Made by a program: the position numbers and the translations under genes | Shown: positions 27,001 to 39,000 of the stretch, one piece after another | Layout: every line of letters begins with the position of its first letter | Position numbering within the stretch: the first letter of the stretch is position 1 | The notes under the pieces: generated by a model | What the model saw: the letters and a program-made list of their open reading frames with translations, nothing else | Databases searched by the model: none | Told to the model about the DNA's origin: nothing | NCBI RefSeq assembly: GCF_018340385.1 | Contig: NC_056588.1 | Span: forward strand, 18,768,560 to 18,832,559 | Direction of reading: 5' to 3' | Length of the DNA stretch: 64,000 bases | Source: Cyprinus carpio | Lineage: Eukaryota; Chordata; Actinopteri; Cypriniformes; Cyprinidae

Positions 27001-30000
27001 TTGAAAGAGGTGGTTGAGACTGTGGCAGAGAGTGACATATTGTCCAAATCATCTGGAAAAAATGGATGTCTTGCAACTAGTAAAAGGAGAGCATCATATG
27101 TATTGCGCAACTTTCCTCTGGTAATGCCTATAGAGTTTGTTGTTGAGAAAGGAAGAAAAACAGTAGCGTATGTTCTGCTCTTACAGATGCTACAAAAACT
27201 GTTAAACAAGAAAGACATTTTGGATAAGGCTATGTTAAAACAAGAACATAAAAACACATGAATATAGGACATGTAGTGATGGCTCGAACTTTAGAGAGAA
27301 TGCACTTCTTAGTTGTGATGAATTCACAATCGCTCTGGGTCTGTACATTGATGATTTCGAAGTGGCTAACCCTTTAGGAACATCTAAAAGAAAACATAAG
27401 ATGTGTGCACTTTATTGGGTTATTGCAAACTTGCTGGAAAATACAGATCCACACTAAACTCAATTCAGCTTGCTCTTCTGTGCAACACTGAAACAGTTAA
27501 AGAGTGTGGTTATGAAAGAGTTCTGTACCCACTTCTTTGTGATTTAGCCACTCTCGAACAGCATGGGGTCTACATTGAGCATCTTGGTAGAAGTGTTAAA
27601 GGGACAGTACTCTTTGTGTCAGCAGATAACCTCGGTGCCCATTCTCTTGCAGGATTTTATGAAAGCTTCATTGTGGACAAGTTTTGTAGATTTTGCATGG
27701 CATCCAGGATTGACACACAAAACACCAAGAGGTAAGATCTGGCGCATTTCAACTCAGACAGAGAGATAAACACAACAGGCATGTGCAAGAAACATTGCAG
27801 GATCCAAATTCAGGTCGAAACACAGGTGTGAGAAGACATGCCCGCTCACAGCAAATTTGGAGCATTTTCATGTTCATTGGTGGTTATCCCCCTGACATAT
27901 TACATGATGTCTTTGAGGGAATAGTCCCAATGGAGTTGTCTCTTTGCCTCAAAGACCTGATGGCAAAGAAATACATCACCTTAGATGTGTTGAATGATGC
28001 TATCAGATCATTTCCTTATACATTTGCTGACAAAAACCGATCAGCCTCAGCTGATTTCAAAGGCCTTCTCCCAAACCAAGGGCACAATTGGGGGGAATGG
28101 CCATGAAAATTGGTGTCTAATAAGGCTTCTTCCTCTGCTTATTTGGCCATAACATTTCCTGAGGGTGACAACACATGGGAAATACTCATGCTCCTCAAGG
28201 ACATTGTTGCATTAGTTGTGGCACCTCAGTTTAAATGAAGAGTCTTTATACATCCTTGACTACAAAGTAGCAGAGCATAGGGACCTTCTGCAGTCAACCT
28301 TCCCTGACTTTACACTACGACCAAAACACCACTACATTGAACACTATGCTGAACTGATTAGGGTACATGGTCCACTTACTGAAGTCTGGACAATGCGTTT
28401 TGAAGAAAAACATAAGTTTTTTCAAAAAGGTGATACGTGATGCCCAGAACTTCAAGAATGTTGCCATGTACACTTGCACTGAAACACCAGAGGGCTCTTA
28501 GTCATCAGCTAGACTGCAGTTCTTTTTTTCAAGCTGGACTTGGAAATGGCTAAGGTTACACCAGTGTTAGTTACCACCTTCCCAGAGAGAACATTCAAAG
28601 AGCACTTGGTCAAAAAACTCCCTCAAGCTCAAGCACTTCTTGTTGCACCATCTTTCTGCATTAATGGGACTGATTATAAGACAGACATGATACTTTCAGC
28701 TGGATCATGTTCAGGGCTACCTGATTTTAAGCAAATTACTCACATTGTTGCAGTGAATACAGAGGTACTTTTTGTGTGCAAAGTGATGACATCATGGTAT
28801 TTTGAGCACCTTCGTTCTTTTGAGCTTTGCTGCCCCAGATATGCCATCTTTTTGCATACTTCAGCTTAAAGACCTGAATGATATTCTTCCACTTTCAGCC
28901 TATAGTGTACATGGTAAATTGATGGTGACATTGAAGCGTTTTATTCTTTGCTAAATGAACTATCTTTTGTGCTTTCCTTCCAGATGGCTTCTAAAGAAAC
29001 CATGACTTTGCGAGTTATTCTTACAGAAGCTGATATCAGAAAAGTAAAGCTAACATCAAAGCCAGGCTCAGTTGAAGAATTAATTAGTTGTTTACAAAAC
29101 ACTCTAAGACTGGACTACAATTTTACTTTACAGTTTCAAGATCCCGAGTTTGATAACGAACTTTGCAATCTGACCGTTTTGTCAGAGCTCCCTCAGAAGC
29201 CAACTGTGAAAATCATTCCGGTGATTGAATTGGTGCCACTCTCTTCAGGTGAAATGGAGACATCAAGTGATATGTTGAGTGATACTCCAAGTACTGCAGA
29301 CACAGTATTGACCTCGGAATACCCCAGGAAAAGAGAATGCCATGGCCTGATATCTTTTTGACTCCAAAATTCTCTGTCGATGTTGAATTTAGGCTGCGTC
29401 AAGCAAATTTAATCTACTTGAAAGATGGAACGCACCTAAAAGTCACAAAGGAATTGAAACATGACATTCTTTCAGAAACTTGCAGAGACCATATATTCCT
29501 TGCAAAGCATACCCATTCTACTGAGGATCTACGAGCTGTTGCAAAGGCACTGGTCAATACTCACCCCTGCCTTCAAGAACCAGGATCGCCTTCTGGATAC
29601 TGTGGATGGACACAAACAGTTTGAAAGACAAAATGGGACTTAATTAAAATTACGATCCAAAATGAGTAGCCTTGGCACACACGACGTCATGTTTAATGCT
29701 GGGAAAAGAGGAAGATACTCTACGAGCAGTGATCCACCTAACAAGAACATTAAGAGCCAAGGAAAGGGGAGGTCAACTACTTACCTGACCTCCCAGATGG
29801 GCAGGATGCCTTCCAGTCTTGAAATGCTCAGACAGCAGTTGGTGGATGAAATGAGAGAAAAAAACCCTGATGCCCGTCTTTATTAATCAGAAGATGGACA
29901 TGACTCTGTCTTTGAGGAGAAAGGATTTTGTGATCAACAAGCCTCCTGTAAGCCAAATACTTCAATGTTGGCCTGCACTTTTTAGAGAAAGTCAGGTAAA

Positions 30001-33000
30001 GGGAAATGTTTGCAACATTTGTACTGAAATGAATATTGATAAACATGATTAGATATTAATTTGACATTTGTTAATTTTTGACAGTTCTCATAACAAATGC
30101 TTTTTTCCTTTACTATTTCAGGTGTATCAAGAATTCGGTGCGGGTTGTTGGGAAGAACCTTAAGCAAGAATTTTATGGGTCTCTTGACTCGTCACTGTCC
30201 ACAACTGATTCAGATCTTCAGGTCAAGAGGGGTCTTGCCGGGCAGATTTGAGCGATCTTCTGCAACAAGCCAAGGTTTGTAACATTTAAGTGGATGCCAT
30301 TGTTTTGCTTAATTTTTTAAAATGCATTCTGATATGATTATTTTTAAAAGGGTTAGTTTACCCACCCAAAAATGAAAATTCTGTCATTAACTTACTCACC
30401 CTCATGCCGTTCCACACCTGTCTAAGACTTCGTTCATCTTCAGATCACAAATTAGGTTATTTTTAGATATTGTTCCATAGACAGCAATTTAACCTCAACT
30501 TTCAAGGTCAAGAAAGATACTAATAATTCGTTAAAATATAATATCATATTAACTATAGTAGTTCATTCTTAAAGGATTAGTTCACTGCTGAATGAAATTT
30601 TCCTGATAATTTACTCACCCCCATGCCATCCAAGATATTCACGTCTTTCTTTCTTCAGTCGAAAAGAAGTTAAGGTTTTTGATGAAAACATTCTAGGATT
30701 TTTCTCCTTATATTGGATTTCAATTGGCCCCAAACGGTTGAAAGGTCAAAATTAGTTTCAGTGCAGCTTCAAAGGGCTGTAAACAATACCAAGATGAGGA
30801 ATAAGGGTCTTATCTAGAGAAACGATTGGTCTTTTTCTTTAAAAAAAAAAAAAAAAAAAAAAGAAAAACCCAAACTGTGTATAACTTTATAAACAAACAA
30901 ATGATCGCCTTCCAAGTGCTTCCGTCTTCCGTATTTTTCAAAAAGCTTTGCTGTATGTCCTACATGAAAAAACGTAACTGGCGCCGCATTCGTTCCGTAA
31001 GTTGAATAGGGAAGGCATAGGACCTACAGCGTAAGCTTTTTGAAGAATACAGAAGACGGAAGCACTTTCAAGGAGATCATTTGTGTTTATAACGCATATA
31101 CATTTGTATTTTTTAGAAAATGACCGATCGTTTTACTAGATAAGACCCTTATTCCTTGTCTGGTATCATTTAAAGCCATTTGAAGCTGCACTGTAACTGT
31201 AATTTTGACCTTCAACCGTTTGGAGGCCATTGAAGTCCACTATAAGGAGAAAAATCCTGGAATGTTTTTCATCAAAAACCTTCATTTCTTTTCGACTGAA
31301 GAAAGAAAGACATGAACATCTTGGATGACACGGGGGAGAGTAAATTATCAGGACATTTTTATTTGAAAGTGGATTAATCCTTTAATATTATGAAGCACGA
31401 GAATACTTTTTTGTGCACCAAAAATAACGATTTTATTTAACAAAATCCTCTCTTCCGTGTCATTCTCTTGTAGTGTTTACGTCCCAGCGCTTCCAGGTTC
31501 TACATCAATAATGAGTTGACATTCTGATGTAGAACCTGGAAGCTCTGAATGTAAACAGTGTATGGAGAATGACACATAAGAGAGTATTTTGTTGAATAAA
31601 GTCGTTATTTTAGTTTTTGTGCACAAAAGTATTCTTGTCTCTTCATAAACATTAAGGTTAAACCACTGCAGGCACTTCAACCTGTTTTAACAATGTCTTT
31701 AGTACCTTTCTGGACCTTGAAAGTGCTGGTTAAATTGCTGTTTTATGGACAAGTCAGATACCTCTCAGATTTCATCAAAAATATCTTAATTTGTGTTCTG
31801 AAGATGAACAAAGGTCTTACAGGTGTGGAACAAAATGAGGGTGAGTAATTAATGACAATTTTAATTTTGGGGTAAAGTAACCCTTTAAGACTGTTAAGTA
31901 ACCGTTAAAAGTATGATTAATAGAAATTGCCTCCTTTCATGTTGACAAATGATACAATGTTTTATCTGCAACCACCACACCTCAGACCTCTGATATCGCT
32001 GACATGCGATGTGTTGCCATGAGAGGGCTTCCAGTACTTCTTGGTGATGACCAAACTGAGTTCTTCAAAGCATGCTTTGTAAGTATATTAATGCATTTTT
32101 ACTTTCATAGGTTTATTATAATATTTTCAGCTGGAAATATGGAAACCTGCTGTGCATTTATGTTAGTAAGAACAATTAAAAAAAAAAACACCAAAAACAA
32201 AGTTATATTTTACATAAAGTTGAATGAAATGGGTGAGGAGGGAAGTTTTAATTTTAAAATCATTCAGGAGAAATTTAAATTCATGTCATGACACCTTTGA
32301 AACACTTAAATACAATCAAGGTTAATCTCATAACGTTTTTATTTTAATCAGTAATTCATGTCATATGCAAAGACTTGTATACAAAGAAAAACATACACAC
32401 TTAATGTTTAAATATACTGAACTCCTGGATGCACTTGTGTACATAATTTACAAAAAATTAAATTGCTTGCATACAACTAAACAAAAAATTGTCCAATAAA
32501 ATTAATATCTAGAAAAAAACTGTACACGGCTCTAAAAGTATTTTAGTAATCTCCAATCTCTTGTCCAGGCTTCTGATGATGGAGACTCGTACCAACATGT
32601 GCCAGTTGTGGAATCCTCAGCTTAGAAAATGAAGATGTGGCTCTGCAAACCCTGTCCTCCGTCTCCACCCATCCTCGGTGGGAATCATCTTGGAGGGGAA
32701 TGTTGTAATGGACAATTTAGACAACATACCCCCAGGCCATGTGTCTTCTTTTGGTTTAACTTATGCACTCCACCTAGACTACCCAAAGTGCATGGGCAAC
32801 ACCTTTCTTTTCATTCAGCAAGTTTTGCTAGGTTTAGGCAAGAAGGAGTTGAAGGGCAAGATTCTGGCTGTTACAAATCAGCTAACCATGTAAACAGGTA
32901 CGGTAAAGTCATGTTTCTTCTGGTTCTCTTTCAGAATCGTTAGATCAAAAAGGTTCCCTTTCCTTTCGGTTGAGCTATGCCTTAGGGTTGGACAAATGTT

Positions 33001-36000
33001 CATGTTCCCTTATTAATACAGTATAACAAACACTGTGCTGGTGTAAAAAATTTTGAAAAAGTTTTAAAATACTGTTTTAAAGATGTTAAAATTGGGTAAT
33101 GGTACTTAAGGTATTTCTATTGTTTTTGTCAGTGTTTGAAACTGATTTTGATAAGTGAATTCAAATAAATAGTAAGTTCACAATAAATGATTGTTATCCT
33201 TTGTCCTTATTTGTAATGCAGGTGTATCTTTATTAAATCAATTACAGTTAATAGCTATATTTAAAAATTAAGTTTTGGGATCTGTTCTACTCACAAAATT
33301 CATCCAGATTGTAGGTTTCACATATGGTTTCTGTGCATATCTGTAAGAGATTTGTGGTTGATTGAACTTAAAAAATTTATGGAAACTCGTTGCCCTAAAA
33401 AAGTTAATTTTACTCTTTGAAAAAACAACACATTTTAAGTTTAATGTACCTAAAATTTCAATGCACTGCATTTTAAAAACTGTTAGTTCAATGAACTAAA
33501 AGTTTTCAATTAAATGCATTTGAAATCTTAAGTACATTTAACTTAAAATGTGTTGTTTTTTCAACAAGACAAAATTAACTTTTTTAGGGCAACGAGTTTC
33601 CATAAATTTTTTAAGTTCAATCAACCTGTAAGGGCTTACAGTGTAAGAGCAATACATCAATCGAATCTGTAAAGGGTCTTTTTTTTGTATACAGACATAA
33701 TAACAACAAAACTTTGTGCACTTATAAAATAAAGATAACATACAAGGAGTGCTGTCTGCAGCCTTTGTCTGCGCTGATCTTCAGTTACAAATGCGTCATT
33801 AAAATGAACTGTAACTCAGTGAATACTCAACGAAGAGACATGAGAGAGATATCTATAGAAAGCCTGACATGTCTACTTTTAAACTAAAACAAGTGCTGCT
33901 GAGAAAACAAATTCTGTGATAAAGTAATCCATATGAGAACAACGCGATGTCCGTTTTTCACGTCTCCCTTCATTATCTTCTAATGCGACCACGCCCCCGA
34001 GCTGAACGCGCTTTTGAGATTCTAATGTTTCACTGAAGCGCGCGGCTTTTGAATACGCCCACACAACAGAAGACAACGCAGCGAGATTGTTCTTCAAGTT
34101 TTTTTTATTTTACTGTTTGCTTCGTGATGAGAGGAATAAGACATAATTCACCCCAAAAAGATGTGATGTGGTTGAGGATTTGAGATTTGGATTTCCTCAG
34201 AAAAAAGAATGAAGCACTTTATTCAGCAGGTGGTTGAGGATTTGATTAAGTCTCTTTTTATTTATTTATATACTTGTACTAGTTTTCACATAAAACGTGT
34301 AAACATTTTTTTACTAGTTAGACTTTTTCCAAAGGACTTTTGCCAAACTATAATTTCTGAACTAAATGTATAATCAAGTGAAATATTATGAAGTTTCAAT
34401 AACAATATACACTACTATACCATTCAAAAGCTTGATGTAAATAATATAAATGTTACAATAAATGTAACTGTAACAAATGTAAACAATCATTGCTGTTCTT
34501 TCAATTTATCCCCCCTAAAAAACCTGAAAAAAAATATTCTCAGCTCTTTTCAACATTAATAAATAATATAATAATAATAATAATAACAATAAATGTTGTT
34601 TTTTTTTTTTTGTAGAAAATAAGATTGTTAAAAGGATTTCTGAAGGATTGTGTGACTGGAGTAATGATGCAAAAAAATTCAGTTTGAAAGTCAGCTTTGA
34701 TTGATCCTAATAAACTGTTTAACTGCACTCACAAGTGAATATTAAATTATGTTGTGGGATAATTAAATATATTCTAAATAAACTACAAACATAAAATTAT
34801 GTAGATTTTATTTTGTCCTCACATTCTTTCTTGTAACTCATCCCTCTCAGTGACACAGCTGACTGAAAGGCTCATTATGCAGCTCATTATGCAGGCCTTT
34901 GTCTTCTCAGGTGTGAATTCATGATAGTTGACGCCTACCTCGCATATGACTTTTACCAACAAAAAGTGTCTTAGAAAATTTAAATCAATATATTGTTTTT
35001 CTGTAAGTGAGTAAACGAGATGATTTTCACATCATTTAGAAAAAAAAAATTCTAGGCTACAAGCTCCAGTTCTCAAAATTCCTGGGAACCAATTTTCTGT
35101 ATGTGTTTTATTGCCGTATTCAAGTGATTTAACATTTTTAAGTTTTTCACTAACCACGCATAACATTTTTTTTCTCAAAAAAACAATCATGTACATACAT
35201 GCTGCTCACATATTATTATAGCCTAGTTTGTGCTGATTACAGTGAGATTAGACTTTAGCCATTTAGATATTTATAAGAAACTGAAAAAAGCACAAATGTC
35301 AGGGCATGACAAAACTTCTCCAGGCCCCAAAAATACCCTTAGACTCCAGAGGGTTAAAATGAACTGTGACTCAGTGAATACTCAACAAAGAGACATGACA
35401 GAAAGCTTGACATGTCTACTTTTAAACTAAGCAAGTGCTACCGAAAACAAATATTCTATGATAAAGTAATCCTTATGAAAACAATGCGATGTCCGTCTTT
35501 CACGTCTCCCTTCATTATATCTAATGCGACCACACCCACGCGCTGAACGCGCTACTGAGATTATAATACCGTATTTTCCGCACTATAAGGCGCACTTAAA
35601 AGCCTTTAATTTTCTCAAAAAACGACAGTGGACCTTATAATCCAGAGCGCCTTATATATGGATCAAGGCGCTCTGTCAAAATGTTGACATTCCCTTTAGC
35701 ACAGCTCCATCTAGTGGATGCATAACGCAAACTCAGTCAAACATTTGACTGCAGTATCTTCTAGTCTATGCGCCTAATAATCCGGTGCGCCCTATATATG
35801 AAAACAGTTCTAAAATAGGCCATTCATTGAAGGTGCGCCTTATAATCCGGTGCGCCTTATAGTGCGGAAAATACAGTAGACAGCTCGAAGCTTGTGGCAG
35901 GTAAACGTCCCCATAACAGCAAACAAAGCATCTCGACTGTTCTGCAAGTTTTTAATTTTTTTTTTATTTTACTGTTTGCGTCGCGCTGAGAGGAATAAGA

Positions 36001-39000
36001 CATAATTCACCGTAAGAAGATGAGCTGAGGATTACCTCAGGATTTGAGTTTTGGATTTCCTCAGAAAAAAGAATGAAGCGCTTTTTTCAGCAGAGATCAT
36101 AAACATGAGTAAGTCTTATATATATACTTGTATTAGTTTTCACATAATGTGTACACATTTAAATATATTCTAAATAAACTACAAACGTAAAAATATATAC
36201 ATTTATATTGTCCTCACATTCTTTCTGTTAACTCTTCCCTCTCAGTCACACACCTGACAGAAAGGCTCATTATGTAGCTCATTATGCGGGCATTTGTCTT
36301 CTCAGGGGTGAATCACACAAATATTCATGGTCAATCACGCTTACTCACATATGCCCTTTCTAAACAAAAAGTGTCTTAGAAAATTTCAATCAATCTATTG
36401 TTTTCTGTGAGTGAGTAAACAAGATGATTTTCACATTTTGAAGCAAAAATTCTAGGCTACATGCTCCAGGTTTGACAGTCTTGTGAACAAATGTTCTGTA
36501 TATGTTTTATGTCCTTATTTTAGTGACTTCAAAATTGTAGTTTTTCACTAACCACGCATAAATTTTTTCTCAAAAACCCAGTCATGTACATACATGCTAT
36601 TTACATATTATTGTAGCCCAGTTTTTACTGAATACTTTAGCCATGTAGCAACTGAAAAAAAGCACAAAAGTCAGGGCATGTCAAAACTTCTCCAGGCCCC
36701 CAAAACCCCCTTAGACCTCAGAGGTACATACAAAAGTAGCTGTTCTGTGCTCCAGTGCAGTAAACGATCACACTACATGCATACCTCATCCGAACCCAAT
36801 TGAGCCATGCTCTGGCCCACCTCTTACAAGCGTGCCAGGGACGGCCAAATGAACCGCACCAGGGCGCAGTACGCAACGATCACACTAGTCAAACATACTA
36901 GGCTTTGGGATCAAACTTGCTTGGGCACATTTAGGTCGCCTAGTGTGAGTACCCGCTTAGAGTTTGTACTTGACTAACTGGTGCCTAGGTCAGAAAGCAG
37001 ACAGACTGGCTAAACCGAACTTCTGCTAGTCACCTCACGACACAGAAGTCAGCACATAGAGACTCCTTCACCTGGATATCATACTATAGAGACTATGTAC
37101 TACGTTTAAATTTTAATTTACTTCACAACCTTTAAAACGTATGTTCTATATAAATACACTCACCTAAAGGATTATTAGGAACACCTGTTAAATTTTTCAT
37201 TAATGCAATTATCTAATCAACCAATCACATGGCAGTTGCTTCAATGCATTTAGGGGTGTGGTCCTGGTCAAGACAATCTCCTGAACTCCAAACTGAATGT
37301 CAGAATGGGAAAGAAAGGTGATTTAAGCAATTTTGAGCGTGGCATGATTGTTGGTGCCAGACGGGCCGGTCTGAGTATTTCACAATCTGCTCAGTTACTG
37401 GGATTTTCACGCACAACCATTTCTAGGGTTTACAAAAAATGGTGTGAAAAGGGAAAAACATCCAGTATGCGGCAGTCCTGTGGGCGAAAATGCCTTGTTG
37501 ATGCTAGAGGTCAGAGGAGAATGGGCCGACTGATTCAACCTGATAGAAGAGCAACTTTGACTGAAGTAACCAATCCGTTACAACCGAGGTATGCAGCAAA
37601 GCATTTGTGGAGCCACAACACGCACAACCTTGAGGCGGATGGGCTACAACAGCAGAAGACCACACCGGGTACAACTCATCACCACTACAAATAGGAAAAA
37701 GAGGCTACAATTTGCACAAGCTCACCAAAATTGGACAGTTGAAGACTGGAAAAACGTTGCCTGGTCTGATGAGTCTCGATTTCTGTTGAAAGGTAGAGTC
37801 AGAATTTGGCGTAAACAGAATGAGAACATGGATCCATCATGCCTTGTTACCACTGTGCAGGCTGGTGGTGGTAGTGTAATGGTGTGGGGGATGTATTCTT
37901 GGCACACTTTTGGCCCCTTAGTGCTAATTGGGCATCGTTTAAATGCCACGGCCTACCTGAGCATTGTTTCTGACCATGTCCATCCCTTTATGACCACCAT
38001 GTACCCATCCTCTGATGACTACTTCCAGCAGGATAATGCACCATGTCACAAAGCTCGAATCATTTCAAATTAGTTTTCTTGAACATGACAATGAGTTCAC
38101 TGTACTAAAATGGCCCCCACAGTCACCAGATCTCAACCCAATAGAGCATCTTTGGGATGTGGTGGAACAGGAGCTTCGTGCCCTGGATGTGGATCCCACA
38201 AATCTCCATCAACTGCAAGATGCTATCCTATCAATATGGGCCAACATTTCTAAAGAATGCTTTCAGCACCTTGTTGAATCAATGCCACGTAGAACTAAGG
38301 CAGTTCTGAAGGCGAAAGGGGGTCAAACACAGTATTAGTATGGTGTTCCTAATAATCCTTTAGGTGAGTGTATATTCTATGAATATGGGTAGTATGAATG
38401 AAATTCGGACGTACTACATCCGCCAGGTTGTTACTGTCACATGACCGACCAGCATCAGATCACTTTACTGCCATTCATAAATACTCTCCCATGGGATAGT
38501 AAAGTGTCCATCAAATGCGTACTTCAGAATCCGGGCAGAAGAAGTAGGTCATCCAGGTACTTTTCGCCCTACTTTTTTTTAATACTATGAATTCGGACAT
38601 ACTACTTGCCTCACGTACTGTTTTGCGCCTACTAAATCCACCTCTTTCTTTCCGTGAAAATGGGCGTAAAAATGTAAAATCCCATTTGTAAATTTTATGG
38701 GTCTGGGTTTCGGTCTCATTTGCGTCCAGCTATTTTCAGCTGTACAAAACAGCTTGTTTTGCTGCTTGATATTGAAAATTGGTGTGTCTTACCATATTAT
38801 TTGAATGTGTTGCAAACAGTTTTACCGTTTACTGCATGTTATTATTCTTCTCGTTATTTCTCTATATCGGCTATTGAACTGGAAGTCTTGCTCATAGGCT
38901 TACTTCCGTGTTTAAGAAAAAGGTAGATAGTAGGGAAGTATGCGATTTTGGGCGCAGTGTCTATCTGTTCCCTGAACTAGCAAATACAAAAAACTTCCAA

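Larger units (their letters stand above)
28984..32893 (+). pseudogene. Decayed second CACTA gene: PB1-like, SAMD3-like protein
   Basis: The ATG at 28984 follows an acceptor (CTTCCAG) directly. Pieces: 28984-29995, 30122-30274, 31986-32078 and 32569-32893, with matching GT-AG borders. Residues 1-90 (LRVILTEADIRKVKLTS, then LQFQDPEFDNELCNL) look like a PB1 ubiquitin-like fold. Later parts (TPKFSVDVEFRL, RRKDFVINKPPVSQILQ, GIILEGNVVMDNLDNIP, HLDYPKCMGNTFLFIQ) match fish proteins annotated as sterile-alpha-motif-domain-containing 3-like, from memory. Frameshifts occur near 29337, 29630, 29880, 30235 and 32670. Its place inside the element and its shared orientation with the transposase suggest it is an accessory gene of the transposon family. 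Function unknown. Confidence 0.7.
25237..33643 (+). mobile_element. CACTA (EnSpm-like) DNA transposon, 8.4 kb, two decayed genes
   Basis: Ends CACTGTTATCCCT and, in complement, CACTGTAAGCCCT (11 of 13 identical). The host repeat reads ACAGATAAGAGC in the uninterrupted copy at about 24991. Here it reads ACAGATA before the element and TAAGAGC after it, so the target duplication is exactly TA. Inside are a probable non-coding first exon with donor GTGAGT at 25505, a zinc-finger transposase gene, a PB1/SAMD3-like gene, and a long subterminal palindrome. CACTG ends and a 2 bp target fit the CACTA/Mirage/Chapaev group; the fine class is inferred. Frameshifts in both genes mean this copy is dead. 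Confidence 0.78.
25134..35353. mobile_element. Inner copy of the same piggyBac-like element, interrupted by a CACTA transposon
   Basis: The left terminus CCCTCTGGAGTCGATT begins at 25136 after TTAA at 25130-25133 (two extra bases, TA). The right terminus GACTCCAGAGGG ends at 35353, followed by TTAA at 35354-35357. The inner copy's own uninterrupted sequence at about 33798-33815 (GTCATTAAAATGAACTG) shows what the outer copy looked like before insertion, which confirms the TTAA duplication. Its own body is split again at 25236/33644. Confidence 0.8.
24882..36724. mobile_element. Outer TTAA-target (piggyBac-like) non-autonomous element, interrupted
   Basis: It starts CCCTCTGGAGTCGATT after TTAA at 24878-24881 and ends with a decayed complement (GACCTCAGAGG) near 36724. 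Its own sequence is only 24882-25133 plus 35358-36724 without the 35569-35876 insertion, about 1.3 kb. The break lies exactly at an internal TTAA, where a second copy of the same family sits. TTAA targets with CCCT termini are typical of piggyBac relatives; the superfamily is inferred. Confidence 0.75.

Noticed and set aside
29982..30282. Small independent genes in both strands near 30 kb
   Set aside because: They are shadows or single exons of the decayed SAMD3-like gene of the CACTA element.
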